Position numbers and translations under genes: made by a program. A DNA stretch of 64,000 bases, taken from Calendula officinalis (Eukaryota; Streptophyta; Magnoliopsida; Asterales; Asteraceae). Shown here in pieces: positions 1 through 10,165 of this stretch (positions are counted from its first letter, which is position 1; each line of letters begins with the position of its first letter). Location of the stretch: NCBI GenBank assembly GCA_963853835.1, contig OY970832.1, positions 35,434,063 through 35,498,062 of the forward strand, in the 5' to 3' direction. The notes beneath the pieces are model-generated. The model saw nothing but the letters and a program-made list of their open reading frames with translations, searched no databases and was not told the origin of the DNA.

Positions 1-3000
1 ACCGCTAGCCTATAGATATCCATTTTACAAGTAATAGGTGTCCATAACCCATAACCAAGACCATTGAACCATTATAACCACTACATGTCCATAACTCATA
101 TCGATGGCCCTTGGACCATTATAACTACTAGCCATGACCAATAGCCTATAGATATCCATTTTACAAGTAATAGGTGTCCATAACCCATAACTATGGTTCT
201 TGAACCATTATAACCACTTGATGTCCATAACTGATACTGATAGCCCTTGAACCATTATAACTACTAGCCATGACCAATAGCCTATAGATATCCATTTTAC
301 AAGTAATAGATGTCCATAACCCATAACCATGGTCCTTGAACCATTATAACCACTAGATGTCCATAACTGATACTGATGGCCCTTGAACCATTATAACCAC
401 TAGATGTCCATAACTGATACTGATGGCCCTTGAACCATTGTAACTAGTACCCATGACCGATAGCCTATAGATATCCATTTTACAAGTAATAGGTGGCCAT
501 AACCCATAACCAAGGCCATTGAACCATTATAACCACTACAAGTCCATAACTCATATCGATGGCCTTTGAACCATTATACCTACTAGCCATGACTTATAGT
601 TATCCATTTTACAAGTAATAGGTGTCCATAACCCATAACTATGGTTCTTGAACCATTATAACCACTTGATGTCCATAACTGATACTGATGGCCCTTGAAC
701 CATTATAACTACTAGCCATGACCAATAGCATATAGATATCCATTTTACTAGTAATAGGTGTCCATAACCTATAACCATGGTCCTTGAACCATTATAACCA
801 CTAGAAGTCCATAACTGATACTGATGGCCCTTGAACCATTATAACTACTAGCCATGCGCAATAGCCTATAGATATGCATTTTACAAGTAATAGATGTGCA
901 TAACCCATAACCATGGTCCTTGAACCATTACAACCACTAGATGTCCATAACTGATACTGATGGCCCTTGAACCATTATAACTACTGGCAATGACCAGTAG
1001 CCTATAGATATCCATTTTAAAAGTAATAGGTGTCCGTAACCCATAACCACGGCCCTTGGACAATTATAACCACTAGATGCCCATAACTGATACCGATGGC
1101 CCTTGAACCATTATAACTTCTAGCCATGACCATTAGCCTTCAAATATCCATTTTACAAGTAATAGGTGTCCATAACCCATAACCATGGTCCTTGAAGCAT
1201 TATAACCACTAGATGTCTATAACTCATATCGATGGCCCTTGAACCATTATAACTACTAGCCATGAGCAATAGCCTATAGATATGCATTTTACTAGTAATA
1301 GGTGTGCGTAACCCATAACTATGGTCCTTGAACCATTATAACCACTAGATATCCATAACTCATATCGATGGCCCTTGAACCATTACAACTACTAGCGATG
1401 ACCAATAGCCTATATATATCCATTTTACAAGTAATAGGTTTCCATAACCCATTACCATGGTCCTTGAACCATTATAACCACTAGATGTCCACAACACTGG
1501 TACTGATGGCCCTGGGAACCATTTTAACTACTAACCATGACCAATAGCCTATAGATATCCATATTAAAAGTAATAGGTGTCCATAACCCATAACCATGGC
1601 CCTTGAACAATTATAACCAATAATTGCCCATAACTGACACCGATGGCCCTTGAACAATTACAACTACTAGCCATGACCAATTGCCTATAGATATCCATTT
1701 TACAAGTAATAGATGTCCATAACCCATAACCATGGTCCTTGAACCATTATAACCAATGGATGTCCATAACTGATCCTGACGGCCCTTGAACCATTATAAC
1801 TACTAGACATGTCCAATTGCCTACAGATATCCATGTTACAAGTAATAGGTGTCCATAACCCATAACCATGGTTCTTGAACCATTATAACCAATGGATGTC
1901 CATAACTGATCCTGACGGCCCTTGAACCATTATAACTACTAGCCATGTCCAATTGCCTACAGATATCCATGTTATAAGTAATAGGTGTCCATAACCCATA
2001 ACCATGGTTCTTGAACCATTATTACCACTAGATGTCCATAACTGATACTGATGGCCCTTGAACCATTATAACTAGTAGCCTTGACCGATAGCCTATAGAT
2101 ATCCATTTTACAAGTAATAGGTGTCCATAACCCATAACCAAGGCCATTGAACCATTATAACCACTACATGTCCATAACTCATATCGATGGCCCTTGGACC
2201 ATTATAACTACTAGCCATGACCAATAGCCTATAGATATCCATTTACAAGTAATAGGTGTCTGTTACCCATAACCATGGTCCTTGAATCATTATAACCACT
2301 AGATGTCCATAACTGATACTGATGGCCCTTGAACCATTATAACTACTAGCCATGTCCAATAGCCTACAGATATACATTTTACAAGTAATAGGTGTCCATA
2401 ACCCATAACCATGGTTCTTGAACCATTATAACCACTAGATGTCCATAACTGATACGGATGGCCCTTGAACCATTATAACTAGTAGCCATGACCGGTAGCC
2501 TATAGATATCCATTTTACAAGTAATAGGTGTCCATAACCCATAACCAAGGCCATTGAACCATTAAAACCACTACATGTCCATAACTCATATCGATGGCCC
2601 TTGGACCATTATAACTACTAGCCATGACCAATAGCCTATAGATATCAATTTTACAAGTAATAGCTGTCCATAACCCATAACCATGGTCCTTGAACCATTA
2701 TCACCAATAGATGTCCCTAACTGATACTGACGGCCCTTGAACCATTATAACTACTAGCCATGTCTAATAGCCTACAGATATCCATGTTACAAGTAATAGG
2801 TGTCCATAACCCATAACCATGGTTCTTGAACCATTATAACCACTAGATGTCCATAACTGATACTGATGGCCCTTGAACCATTATAACTAGTAGCCATGAC
2901 CGATAGCCTATAGATATCCATTTTACAAGTAATAGGTGTCTATAACCCATAACCAAGGCCATTGAACCATTATAACCACTACATGTCCATGACTCATATC

Positions 3001-3858
3001 GATGGCCCTTGGACCATTATAACTACTAGCCATGACCAATAGCCTATAGATATCCATTTTACAAGTAATAGGTGTCCATAACCCATAACCATGGTCCTTG
3101 AACCATTATAACAACTAGATGTCCATAACTGATATTGATGGCCCTTGAACCATTATAACTACTAGCCATGACCGATAGCGTATAGATATCCATTTTACAA
3201 GTGATAGGTGTCCATAACCCATAACCATGGTTCTTGAACCATTATAACCACTAGATGTCCATAACTGATACTGATGGCCCTTGAACCATTATAACTAGTA
3301 GCCATGACCGGTAGCCTATATATATCCATTTTACAAGTAATAGATGTCCATAACCCATAACCAAGGCCATTGAACCATTATAACCACTACATGTCCATAA
3401 CTCATATCGATGGCCCTTGGACCATTATAACTACTAGCCATGACCAATAGCCTATAGATATCCATTTTACAAGTAATAGCTGTCCATAACCCATAACCAT
3501 GGTCCTTGAAACATTATAACCAATAGATGTCCCTAACTGATACTGACGGCCCTTGAACCATTATAACTACTATCCATGTCCAATAGCCTACAGATATCCA
3601 TGTTACAAGTAATAGGTGTCCATAACCCATAACCATGGTTCTTGAACCATTATAACCACTAGTTCTCCATAACTGATACTGATGGCCCTTGAACCATTAT
3701 ACCTAGTAGCCATGACCGATAGCCTATAGATATCCATTTTACAAGTAATAGGTGTCCATAACCCATAACCAAGGCCATTGAACCATTATAACCACTACAT
3801 GTCCATAACTCATATCGATGGCCCTTAGACCATTATAACTACTAGCCATGACCAATAG
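1..3858. repeat. 136-bp tandem satellite, segment 1
   Basis: Head-to-tail satellite running off the left window edge. The start of the AGCCTATAG motif recurs at 7, 143 and 279, giving a 136-bp period. The next step, to 462, is 183 bp because one 47-bp sub-unit is doubled. Monomers contain a GATATC about 8 bp after AGCC, the block CCATTTTACAAGTAATAGG, and two related 47-bp halves that share TTGAACCATTATAAC. Two classes are visible: class A carries CCAAGGCCATTG, CTACATG and CTCATATCGATGG; class B carries CCATGGTCCTTG, CTAGATG and CTGATACTGATGG. The region is AT-rich and CpG-poor. Short minus-strand open frames (for example 881-1063) are repeat by-products and I do not call them genes. The array is interrupted at 3859 by a LINE. 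Confidence 0.97.
360..453. repeat. 47-bp sub-unit duplication inside a satellite monomer
   Basis: The 47-bp sub-unit beginning TCCATAACTGATACTGATGG starts at 360 and again at 407, which turns a 136-bp monomer into 183 bp. The same expansion recurs elsewhere, for example with starts at 12848 and 12895, and near 15730, 16150, 17020, 20570 and 21420. It shows that the satellite can change length by one sub-unit, as expected from slippage or unequal exchange between the two related 47-bp halves. Confidence 0.9.
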
Positions 3859-3923
3859 TTTGCAATCCAAAATCTGAATGGGGTCTCGGTATCCGTCGTT
3901 TCAAAGATTTTAATGCTGCCCTA

Positions 3924-4958
3924 ATGGCATACCATATATGGAGTATAATATCTAATAAGGAGTCGTTATGGGTACAATGGATTCATTCATATAAATTGCG
4001 GGGTAGAAGTATTTGGGATACTCCCAGCACGGGTTCTATGAGCTGGTCTTGGAGGAAGCTGCTTCAATTAAGAAACACAGTTAGACCTCATCTATGGCAT
4101 ATGATTCGTGACGGAAAATCTACTTCCATTTGGTTTGATAAATGGAGCATGACTAGTCCTTTGTTTCAATTCCTTACTCATAGGGATATTACTAGAGCAG
4201 GGTTTTCATCCAATGATGTGGTGTCGGGCCTGATTGCTGATAATAACTGGATTTGGCCAATTGACTGGTATACTAGGTTCCCGGAATTGACTAGTACCCC
4301 GGTCCCCCATATTGTTCCAGATCAAAAGGACTGTGTAGAGTGGTTAGACGTAAATGGGTCTTCTCAGGCTTTCTCGGTTTATCTAGCTTGGAATTCTATT
4401 AGATCAAGGCAGGTTGAGGTTCCTTGGCATCATGTTGTATGGTTTGCCCATTGTATCCCTCGCCATGCCTTTCATATGTGGCTTGTCATGAACAAACGTT
4501 TAAAAACTCAAGATATGTTGAAACAATGGGATGTTCACAATGTTACGGATACTGCCTCTTTGCGGTGCCCTCTATGTGGTCTTATACCTGATTCCCACTC
4601 TCATTTATTTTTTGATTGTACATATTCTTCGCAGGTCTGGGTTAAAATCAGATGGCTTGGTGGGATGGACACGATTGCACCAAGAATTGCTGATATTATT
4701 AACTACCTTACCCCAATGTCCAGAGGAAGGTCAGCAAAAAGTGTTATCTCTCGTATATTGATTGGAGCTGCTACATATTATATTTGGTTAGAAAGAAATG
4801 CAAGATTGTTCAGAAAGAAGTCCAAGACACATATGCAGTTGTGTGACGAGATTATTGCCACCGTCCGTTTAAAATTGATGACGTTAAAGTTTAAGATAAA
4901 GACGGTTGATGTTCAACGGCTTCTAGCTATATGGAAGATCCCAGTCTCGGTTGTTTAG
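3924..4958 (+). CDS. LINE ORF2 C-terminal fragment, zf-RVT (reverse transcriptase zinc-binding) domain
   Basis: Open frame of 344 codons from an internal ATG. The same frame is open upstream to the insertion edge at about 3858 and reads LINE ORF2 sequence there, so the ATG is not a true start. It corresponds to the ORF2 region after the RT domain: a WSWRKLLQLR segment near residues 41-50, RDGKSTSIWFDKW near 82-94, then the zf-RVT region with PRHAFHMWLVMNKRLKTQD and the metal-binding pattern CPLC...H.H...C near residues 215-232, ending with a basic tail. In intact LINEs this region lies in the ORF2 protein and probably helps bind template RNA. The endonuclease and RT catalytic cores are absent, so the product could not retrotranspose on its own. 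It is free of stops, unlike the long element at 37034. Relative to the duplicate at 8969 it carries a Gly in place of Asp in the V-S-(G/D)-L-I-A-D-N segment. Confidence 0.8.
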   Translation: MAYHIWSIISNKESLWVQWIHSYKLRGRSIWDTPSTGSMSWSWRKLLQLRNTVRPHLWHMIRDGKSTSIWFDKWSMTSPLFQFLTHRDITRAGFSSNDVVSGLIADNNWIWPIDWYTRFPELTSTPVPHIVPDQKDCVEWLDVNGSSQAFSVYLAWNSIRSRQVEVPWHHVVWFAHCIPRHAFHMWLVMNKRLKTQDMLKQWDVHNVTDTASLRCPLCGLIPDSHSHLFFDCTYSSQVWVKIRWLGGMDTIAPRIADIINYLTPMSRGRSAKSVISRILIGAATYYIWLERNARLFRKKSKTHMQLCDEIIATVRLKLMTLKFKIKTVDVQRLLAIWKIPVSVV

Positions 4959-5182
4959 CTCAGTGTCATGCTAAAGTTTTAGTTTGTTTTTGCCTCGTTT
5001 GAGCGCTTTGTTGGTACTTGTTACTTCTAGTTGGGTCTCGGCTGTGTTTATGGCATGTCATAAACTCTGCCTTGTTGTTTCGAGCTTCTGCTTGAGGTCA
5101 ATGTGACAATCTGTCACATTCCTATGTAGTTCTTTTTTGTGATTAATATATTTAGCCAGGGTAACCCCTTTACCCAAAAAAA
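4959..5182 (+). other. LINE 3' UTR with A-tail
   Basis: Non-coding 3' part of the truncated LINE, following the TAG stop at 4956-4958. It ends with a conserved stretch (TTAGCCAGGGT...CCTTTACCC) and an A-run at 5176-5182. The same 3' UTR, with moderate divergence, follows ORF2 in the long element at 42305-42532, which shows that both belong to one LINE family. It holds an imperfect palindrome (TTTATG...CATAAA, 5047-5064) and the perfect hairpin annotated separately. Confidence 0.8.
5100..5120 (+). promoter_or_regulatory. LINE 3'-UTR hairpin
   Basis: Arms AATGTGACA (5100-5108) and TGTCACATT (5112-5120) are perfect reverse complements separated by the 3-nt loop ATC. The hairpin lies about 60 nt upstream of the A-tail. 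Some LINE lineages, including plant L1 groups, use a 3' stem-loop for recognition of their RNA by the reverse transcriptase; that role here is inference. The long element keeps the right arm but has a mutated left arm (42450-42470). Confidence 0.55.
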
Positions 5183-8100
5183 CTGATACCGATGGCCCTT
5201 GAACAATTATAACTACTAGCCATGACAAATAGCCTATAGATATCCATTTTACAAGTAATAGCTGTCCATAACCCATAACCATGGTCCTTGAACCATTATA
5301 ACCAATAGATGTCCATAACTGATCCTGACGGCCCTTGAACCATTATAATTACTAGCCATGTCCAATAGCCTACAGATATCCATGTTACAAGTAATAGGTG
5401 TCCATAACCCATAACCATGGTTCTTGAACCATTATAACCACTAGATGTCCATAACTGATACTGATGGCCTTTGAACCTTATAACTAGTAGCCATGACCGC
5501 TAGCCTATAGATATCCACTTTACAAGTAATAGGTGTCCATAACCCATAACCATGGTCCTTGAACCATTATAACAACTAGATGTCCATAACTGATATTGAT
5601 GGCCCTTGAACCATTATAACTACTACCCATGACCAATAGCCTATAGATATCCATTTTACAAGTAATAGCTGTCCATAACCCATAACCATGGTCCTTGAAC
5701 CATTATAACAACTAGATGTCCATAACTGATATTGATGGCCCTTGAATCATTATAACTACTAGCCATGACCAATAGCCTACAGATATCCATTTTACAAGTA
5801 ATAGGTGTCGATAACCCATAACCATGGTTCATGAACCATTATAACCACTAGATGTCCATAACTGATACTGATAGCCCTTGAACCATTATAACTAGTAGCC
5901 ATGACCGATAGCCTATAGATATCCATTTTAAAAGTAATAAGTGTCCATAACCCATAACCAAGGCCATTGAACAATTATAACCACTACATGTCCATAACTG
6001 ATACTGATGCCCCTTGAACCATTATAACTACTACCCATGACCAACAACCTATAGATATCCATTTACAAGTAATAGATGTCCATAACCCATAACCATGGTT
6101 CTTAAACCATTATAACCACTTGATGTCCATAACTGATACTGATGCCCTTGAACCATTATAACTACTAGCCATGACAAATAGCCTATAGATATCCATTTTA
6201 CAAATAATAGGTGTCCATAACCCATAACCATGGTCCTTGAACCATTATAACCACTAGATGTCCATAACTGATACTGATGGCCCTTGAACCATTATAACTA
6301 CTTGCCATGTACAATAGCCAATAGATATCCATTTTACAAGTAATAGGTGTCCATAACCAATAATCATTGTCCTTGAACCATTATAACCACTAGATATCCA
6401 TAACTCATATCGATGGCCCTTGAACCATTACAACTACTAGCGATGACCAATAGCCTATATATATCCATTTTACAAGTAATAGGTTTCCATAACCCATTAC
6501 CATGGTCCTTGAACCATTATAACCACTAGATGTCCACAACACTGGTACTGATGGCCCTGGGAACCATTTTAACTACTAACCATGACCAATAGCCTATAGA
6601 TATCCATATTAAAAGTAATAGGTGTCCATAACCCATAACCATGGCCCTTGAACAATTATAACCAATAGATGCCCATAACTGACACCGATGGCCCTTGAAC
6701 AATTACCACTACTAGCCATGACCAATTGCCTATAGATATCCATTTTACAAGTAATAGATGTCCATAACCCATAACCATGGTCCTTGAACCATTATAACCA
6801 ATGGATGTCCATAACTGATCCTGACGGCCCTTGAACCATTATAACTACTAGACATGTCCAATTGCCTACAGATATCCATGTTACAAGTAATAGGTGTCCA
6901 TAACCCATAACCATGGTTCTTGAACCATTATAACCAATGGATGTCCATAACTGATCCTGACGGCCCTTGAACCATTATAACTACTAGCCATGTCCAATTG
7001 CCTACAGATATCCATGTTATAAGTAATAGGTGTCCATAACCCATAACCATGGTTCTTGAACCATTATTACCACTAGATGTCCATAACTGATACTGATGGC
7101 CCTTGAACCATTATAACTAGTAGCCTTGACCGATAGCCTATAGATATCCATTTTACAAGTAATAGGTGTCCATAACCCATAACCAAGGCCATTGAACCAT
7201 TATAACCACTACATGTCCATAACTCATATCGATGGCCCTTGGACCATTATAACTACTAGCCATGACCAATAGCCTATAGATATCCATTTACAAGTAATAG
7301 GTGTCTGTTACCCATAACCATGGTCCTTGAATCATTATAACCACTAGATGTCCATAACTGATACTGATGGCCCTTGAACCATTATAACTACTAGCCATGT
7401 CCAATAGCCTACAGATATACATTTTACAAGTAATAGGTGTCCATAACCCATAACCATGGTTCTTGAACCATTATAACCACTAGATGTCCATAACTGATAC
7501 GGATGGCCCTTGAACCATTATAACTAGTAGCCATGACCGGTAGCCTATAGATATCCATTTTACAAGTAATAGGTGTCCATAACCCATAACCAAGGCCATT
7601 GAACCATTAAAACCACTACATGTCCATAACTCATATCGATGGCCCTTGGACCATTATAACTACTAGCCATGACCAATAGCCTATAGATATCAATTTTACA
7701 AGTAATAGCTGTCCATAACCCATAACCATGGTCCTTGAACCATTATCACCAATAGATGTCCCTAACTGATACTGACGGCCCTTGAACCATTATAACTACT
7801 AGCCATGTCTAATAGCCTACAGATATCCATGTTACAAGTAATAGGTGTCCATAACCCATAACCATGGTTCTTGAACCATTATAACCACTAGATGTCCATA
7901 ACTGATACTGATGGCCCTTGAACCATTATAACTAGTAGCCATGACCGATAGCCTATAGATATCCATTTTACAAGTAATAGGTGTCTATAACCCATAACCA
8001 AGGCCATTGAACCATTATAACCACTACATGTCCATGACTCATATCGATGGCCCTTGGACCATTATAACTACTAGCCATGACCAATAGCCTATAGATATCC

Positions 8101-8903
8101 ATTTTACAAGTAATAGGTGTCCATAACCCATAACCATGGTCCTTGAACCATTATAACAACTAGATGTCCATAACTGATATTGATGGCCCTTGAACCATTA
8201 TAACTACTAGCCATGACCGATAGCATATAGATATCCATTTTACAAGTGATAGGTGTCCATAACCCATAACCATGGTTCTTGAACCATTATAACCACTAGA
8301 TGTCCATAACTGATACTGATGGCCCTTGAACCATTATAACTAGTAGCCATGACCGGTAGCCTATATATATCCATTTTACAAGTAATAATTGTCCATAACC
8401 CATAACCAAGGCCATTGAACCATTATAACCACTACATGTCCATAACTCATATCGATGGCCCTTGGACCATTATAACTACTAGCCATGACCAATAGCCTAT
8501 AGATATCCATTTTACAAGTAATAGCTGTCCGTAACCCATAACCATGGTCCTTGAACCATTATAACCAATAGATGTCCCTAACTGATACTGACGGCCCTTG
8601 AACCATTATAACTACTATCCATGTCCAATAGCCTACAGATATCCATGTTACAAGTAATAGGTGTCCATAACCCATAACCATGGTTCTTGAACCATTATAA
8701 CCACTAGTTCTCCATAACTGATACTGATGGCCCTTGAACCATTATACCTAGTAGCCATGACCGATAGCCTATAGATATCCATTTTACAAGTAATAGGTGT
8801 CCATAACCCATAACCAAGGCCATTGAACCATTATAACCACTACATGTCCATAACTCATATCGATGGCCCTTGGACCATTATAACTACTAGCCATGACCAA
8901 TAG
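5183..8903. repeat. 136-bp tandem satellite, segment 2
   Basis: Satellite resumes immediately after the LINE A-tail with CTGATACCGATGG, at monomer position about 89, and continues with class A and B monomers. The right part (from 6369) belongs to the second 5,045-bp copy. One-base contractions (CCATTTACAAG instead of CCATTTTACAAG) and sub-unit losses occur. I see no gene; minus-strand frames such as 5792-5974 and 6049-6231 are repeat by-products. Confidence 0.96.
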
Positions 8904-8968
8904 TTTGCAATCCAAAATCTGAATGGGGTCTCGGTATCCGTCGTATCAAAGATTTTAATGCTGCCCTA

Positions 8969-10003
8969 ATGGCATACCATATATGGAGTATAATATCTAA
9001 TAAGGAGTCGTTATGGGTACAATGGATTCATTCATATAAATTGCGGGGTAGAAGTATTTGGGATACTCCCAGCACGGGTTCTATGAGCTGGTCTTGGAGG
9101 AAGCTGCTTCAATTAAGAAACACAGTTAGACCTCATCTATGGCATATGATTCGTGACGGAAAATCTACTTCCATTTGGTTTGATAAATGGAGCATGACTA
9201 GTCCTTTGTTTCAATTCCTTACTCATAGGGATATTACTAGAGCAGGGTTTTCATCCAATGATGTGGTGTCGGACCTGATTGCTGATAATAACTGGATTTG
9301 GCCAATTGACTGGTATACTAGGTTCCCGGAATTGACTAGTACCCCGGTCCCCCATATTGTTCCAGATCAAAAGGACTGTGTAGAGTGGTTAGACGTAAAT
9401 GGGTCTTCTCAGGCTTTCTCGGTTTATCTAGCTTGGAATTCTATTAGATCAAGGCAGGTTGAGGTTCCTTGGCATCATGTTGTATGGTTTGCCCATTGTA
9501 TCCCTCGCCATGCCTTTCATATGTGGCTTGTCATGAACAAACGTTTAAAAACTCAAGATATGTTGAAACAATGGGATGTTCACAATGTTACGGATACTGC
9601 CTCTTTGCGGTGCCCTCTATGTGGTCTTATACCTGATTCCCACTCTCATTTATTTTTTGATTGTACATATTCTTCGCAGGTCTGGGTTAAAATCAGATGG
9701 CTTGGTGGGATGGACACGATTGCACCAAGAATTGCTGATATTATTAACTACCTTACCCCAATGTCCAGAGGAAGGTCGGCAAAAAGTGTTATCTCTCGTA
9801 TATTGATTGGAGCTGCTACATATTATATTTGGTTAGAAAGAAATGCAAGATTGTTCAGAAAGAAGTCCAAGACACATATGCAGTTGTGTGACGAGATTAT
9901 TGCCACCGTCCGTTTAAAATTGATGACGTTAAAGTTTAAGATAAAGACGGTTGATGTTCAACGGCTTCTAGCTATATGGAAGATCCCAGTCTCGGTTGTT
10001 TAG
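8969..10003 (+). CDS. LINE ORF2 C-terminal fragment, zf-RVT domain (copy 2)
   Basis: 344-codon open frame matching the one at 3924-4958 apart from one residue in the shared ORF (Asp here, Gly in copy 1). Upstream of the ATG the frame is open to the insertion edge and reads RRIKDFN, where copy 1 reads RRFKDFN. At both sites this copy agrees with the more conserved form seen in, or closer to, the long element at 37034, so copy 1 carries the derived changes. It contains the zf-RVT pattern CPLC...H.H...C but no endonuclease or RT catalytic core. It is a fragment of a LINE ORF2 and not a host gene. Confidence 0.8.
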   Translation: MAYHIWSIISNKESLWVQWIHSYKLRGRSIWDTPSTGSMSWSWRKLLQLRNTVRPHLWHMIRDGKSTSIWFDKWSMTSPLFQFLTHRDITRAGFSSNDVVSDLIADNNWIWPIDWYTRFPELTSTPVPHIVPDQKDCVEWLDVNGSSQAFSVYLAWNSIRSRQVEVPWHHVVWFAHCIPRHAFHMWLVMNKRLKTQDMLKQWDVHNVTDTASLRCPLCGLIPDSHSHLFFDCTYSSQVWVKIRWLGGMDTIAPRIADIINYLTPMSRGRSAKSVISRILIGAATYYIWLERNARLFRKKSKTHMQLCDEIIATVRLKLMTLKFKIKTVDVQRLLAIWKIPVSVV

Positions 10004-10144
10004 CTCAGTGTCATGCTAAAGTTTTAGTTTGTTTTTGCCTCGTTTGAGCGCTTTGTTGGTACTTGTTACTTCTAGTTGGGTCTCGGCTGTGTTTATGGCA
10101 TGTCATAAACTCTGCCTTGTTGTTTCGAGCTTCTGCTTGAGGTC

Positions 10145-10165
10145 AATGTGACAATCTGTCACATT
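10145..10165 (+). promoter_or_regulatory. LINE 3'-UTR hairpin, copy 2
   Basis: The same perfect 9-bp stem with ATC loop as at 5100-5120, at the 5,045-bp offset. The arms are AATGTGACA and TGTCACATT. Its role in RNA recognition by the LINE reverse transcriptase is inferred. Confidence 0.55.

Larger units (their letters stand above)
3859..5182 (+). mobile_element. 5'-truncated L1-type LINE, copy 1
   Basis: A 1.32-kb non-satellite insert containing only the 3' part of a plant L1-type LINE: the end of ORF2 including the zf-RVT domain, the 3' UTR and a short A-tail (5176-5182). Its first bases match an internal point of the long element (about 41202), so it is a typical 5' truncation. The LINE and satellite share ATAG at the 5' junction (3855-3858). 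No convincing target-site duplication is present. The 50 bp before the insert and the 50 bp after it occupy the same monomer phase but differ at several positions, so insertion involved loss of target DNA or later exchange. A near-identical copy lies exactly 5,045 bp downstream. Confidence 0.92.
1324..6368. repeat. 5,045-bp tandem segmental duplication, left copy
   Basis: Sequence from about 1324 aligns with sequence from about 6369 at a constant offset of 5,045 bp, and continues to about 6430 versus 11475. The unit contains satellite, a 5'-truncated LINE and more satellite. Rare variants are shared at the fixed offset, for example the TATATATATCC stretch near 1411 and 6456, and the GGTACTGATGGCCCTGGG block near 1500 and 6545. 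Few differences are visible between the copies, so the duplication is recent relative to monomer divergence. The left edge is set by the loss of homology just before 1324. Confidence 0.93.

Noticed and set aside
881..1063. Recurrent minus-strand open frames of 60-111 codons in the satellite (here, and for example 15365-15679, 17530-17712, 53057-53392) encoding similar Tyr/Trp/Gly/Val-rich peptides.
   Set aside because: 136 is not a multiple of 3, so the frame changes every monomer and each ORF ends within about two or three monomers. The copies are identical only because the DNA repeats are. No start context, no codon bias and no domain.
4531..4761. 76-codon + strand frame overlapping the truncated LINE ORF2 (and the copy at 9576-9806).
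   Set aside because: It is an alternative frame inside the zf-RVT coding region, with no independent support.
3809..5232. A 50-bp target-site duplication around the truncated LINE, since left and right flanks cover the same monomer phase.
   Set aside because: The two 50-bp stretches differ at several diagnostic positions (CTCATATC versus CTGATACC, TTAGACC versus TTGAACA). They are different monomers of the tandem array and not a duplicated target.
5058..5282. 74-codon minus-strand frame over the LINE 3' UTR and satellite (copy at 10103-10327).
   Set aside because: It spans the LINE A-tail and the satellite and is duplicated only because of the 5,045-bp repeat.
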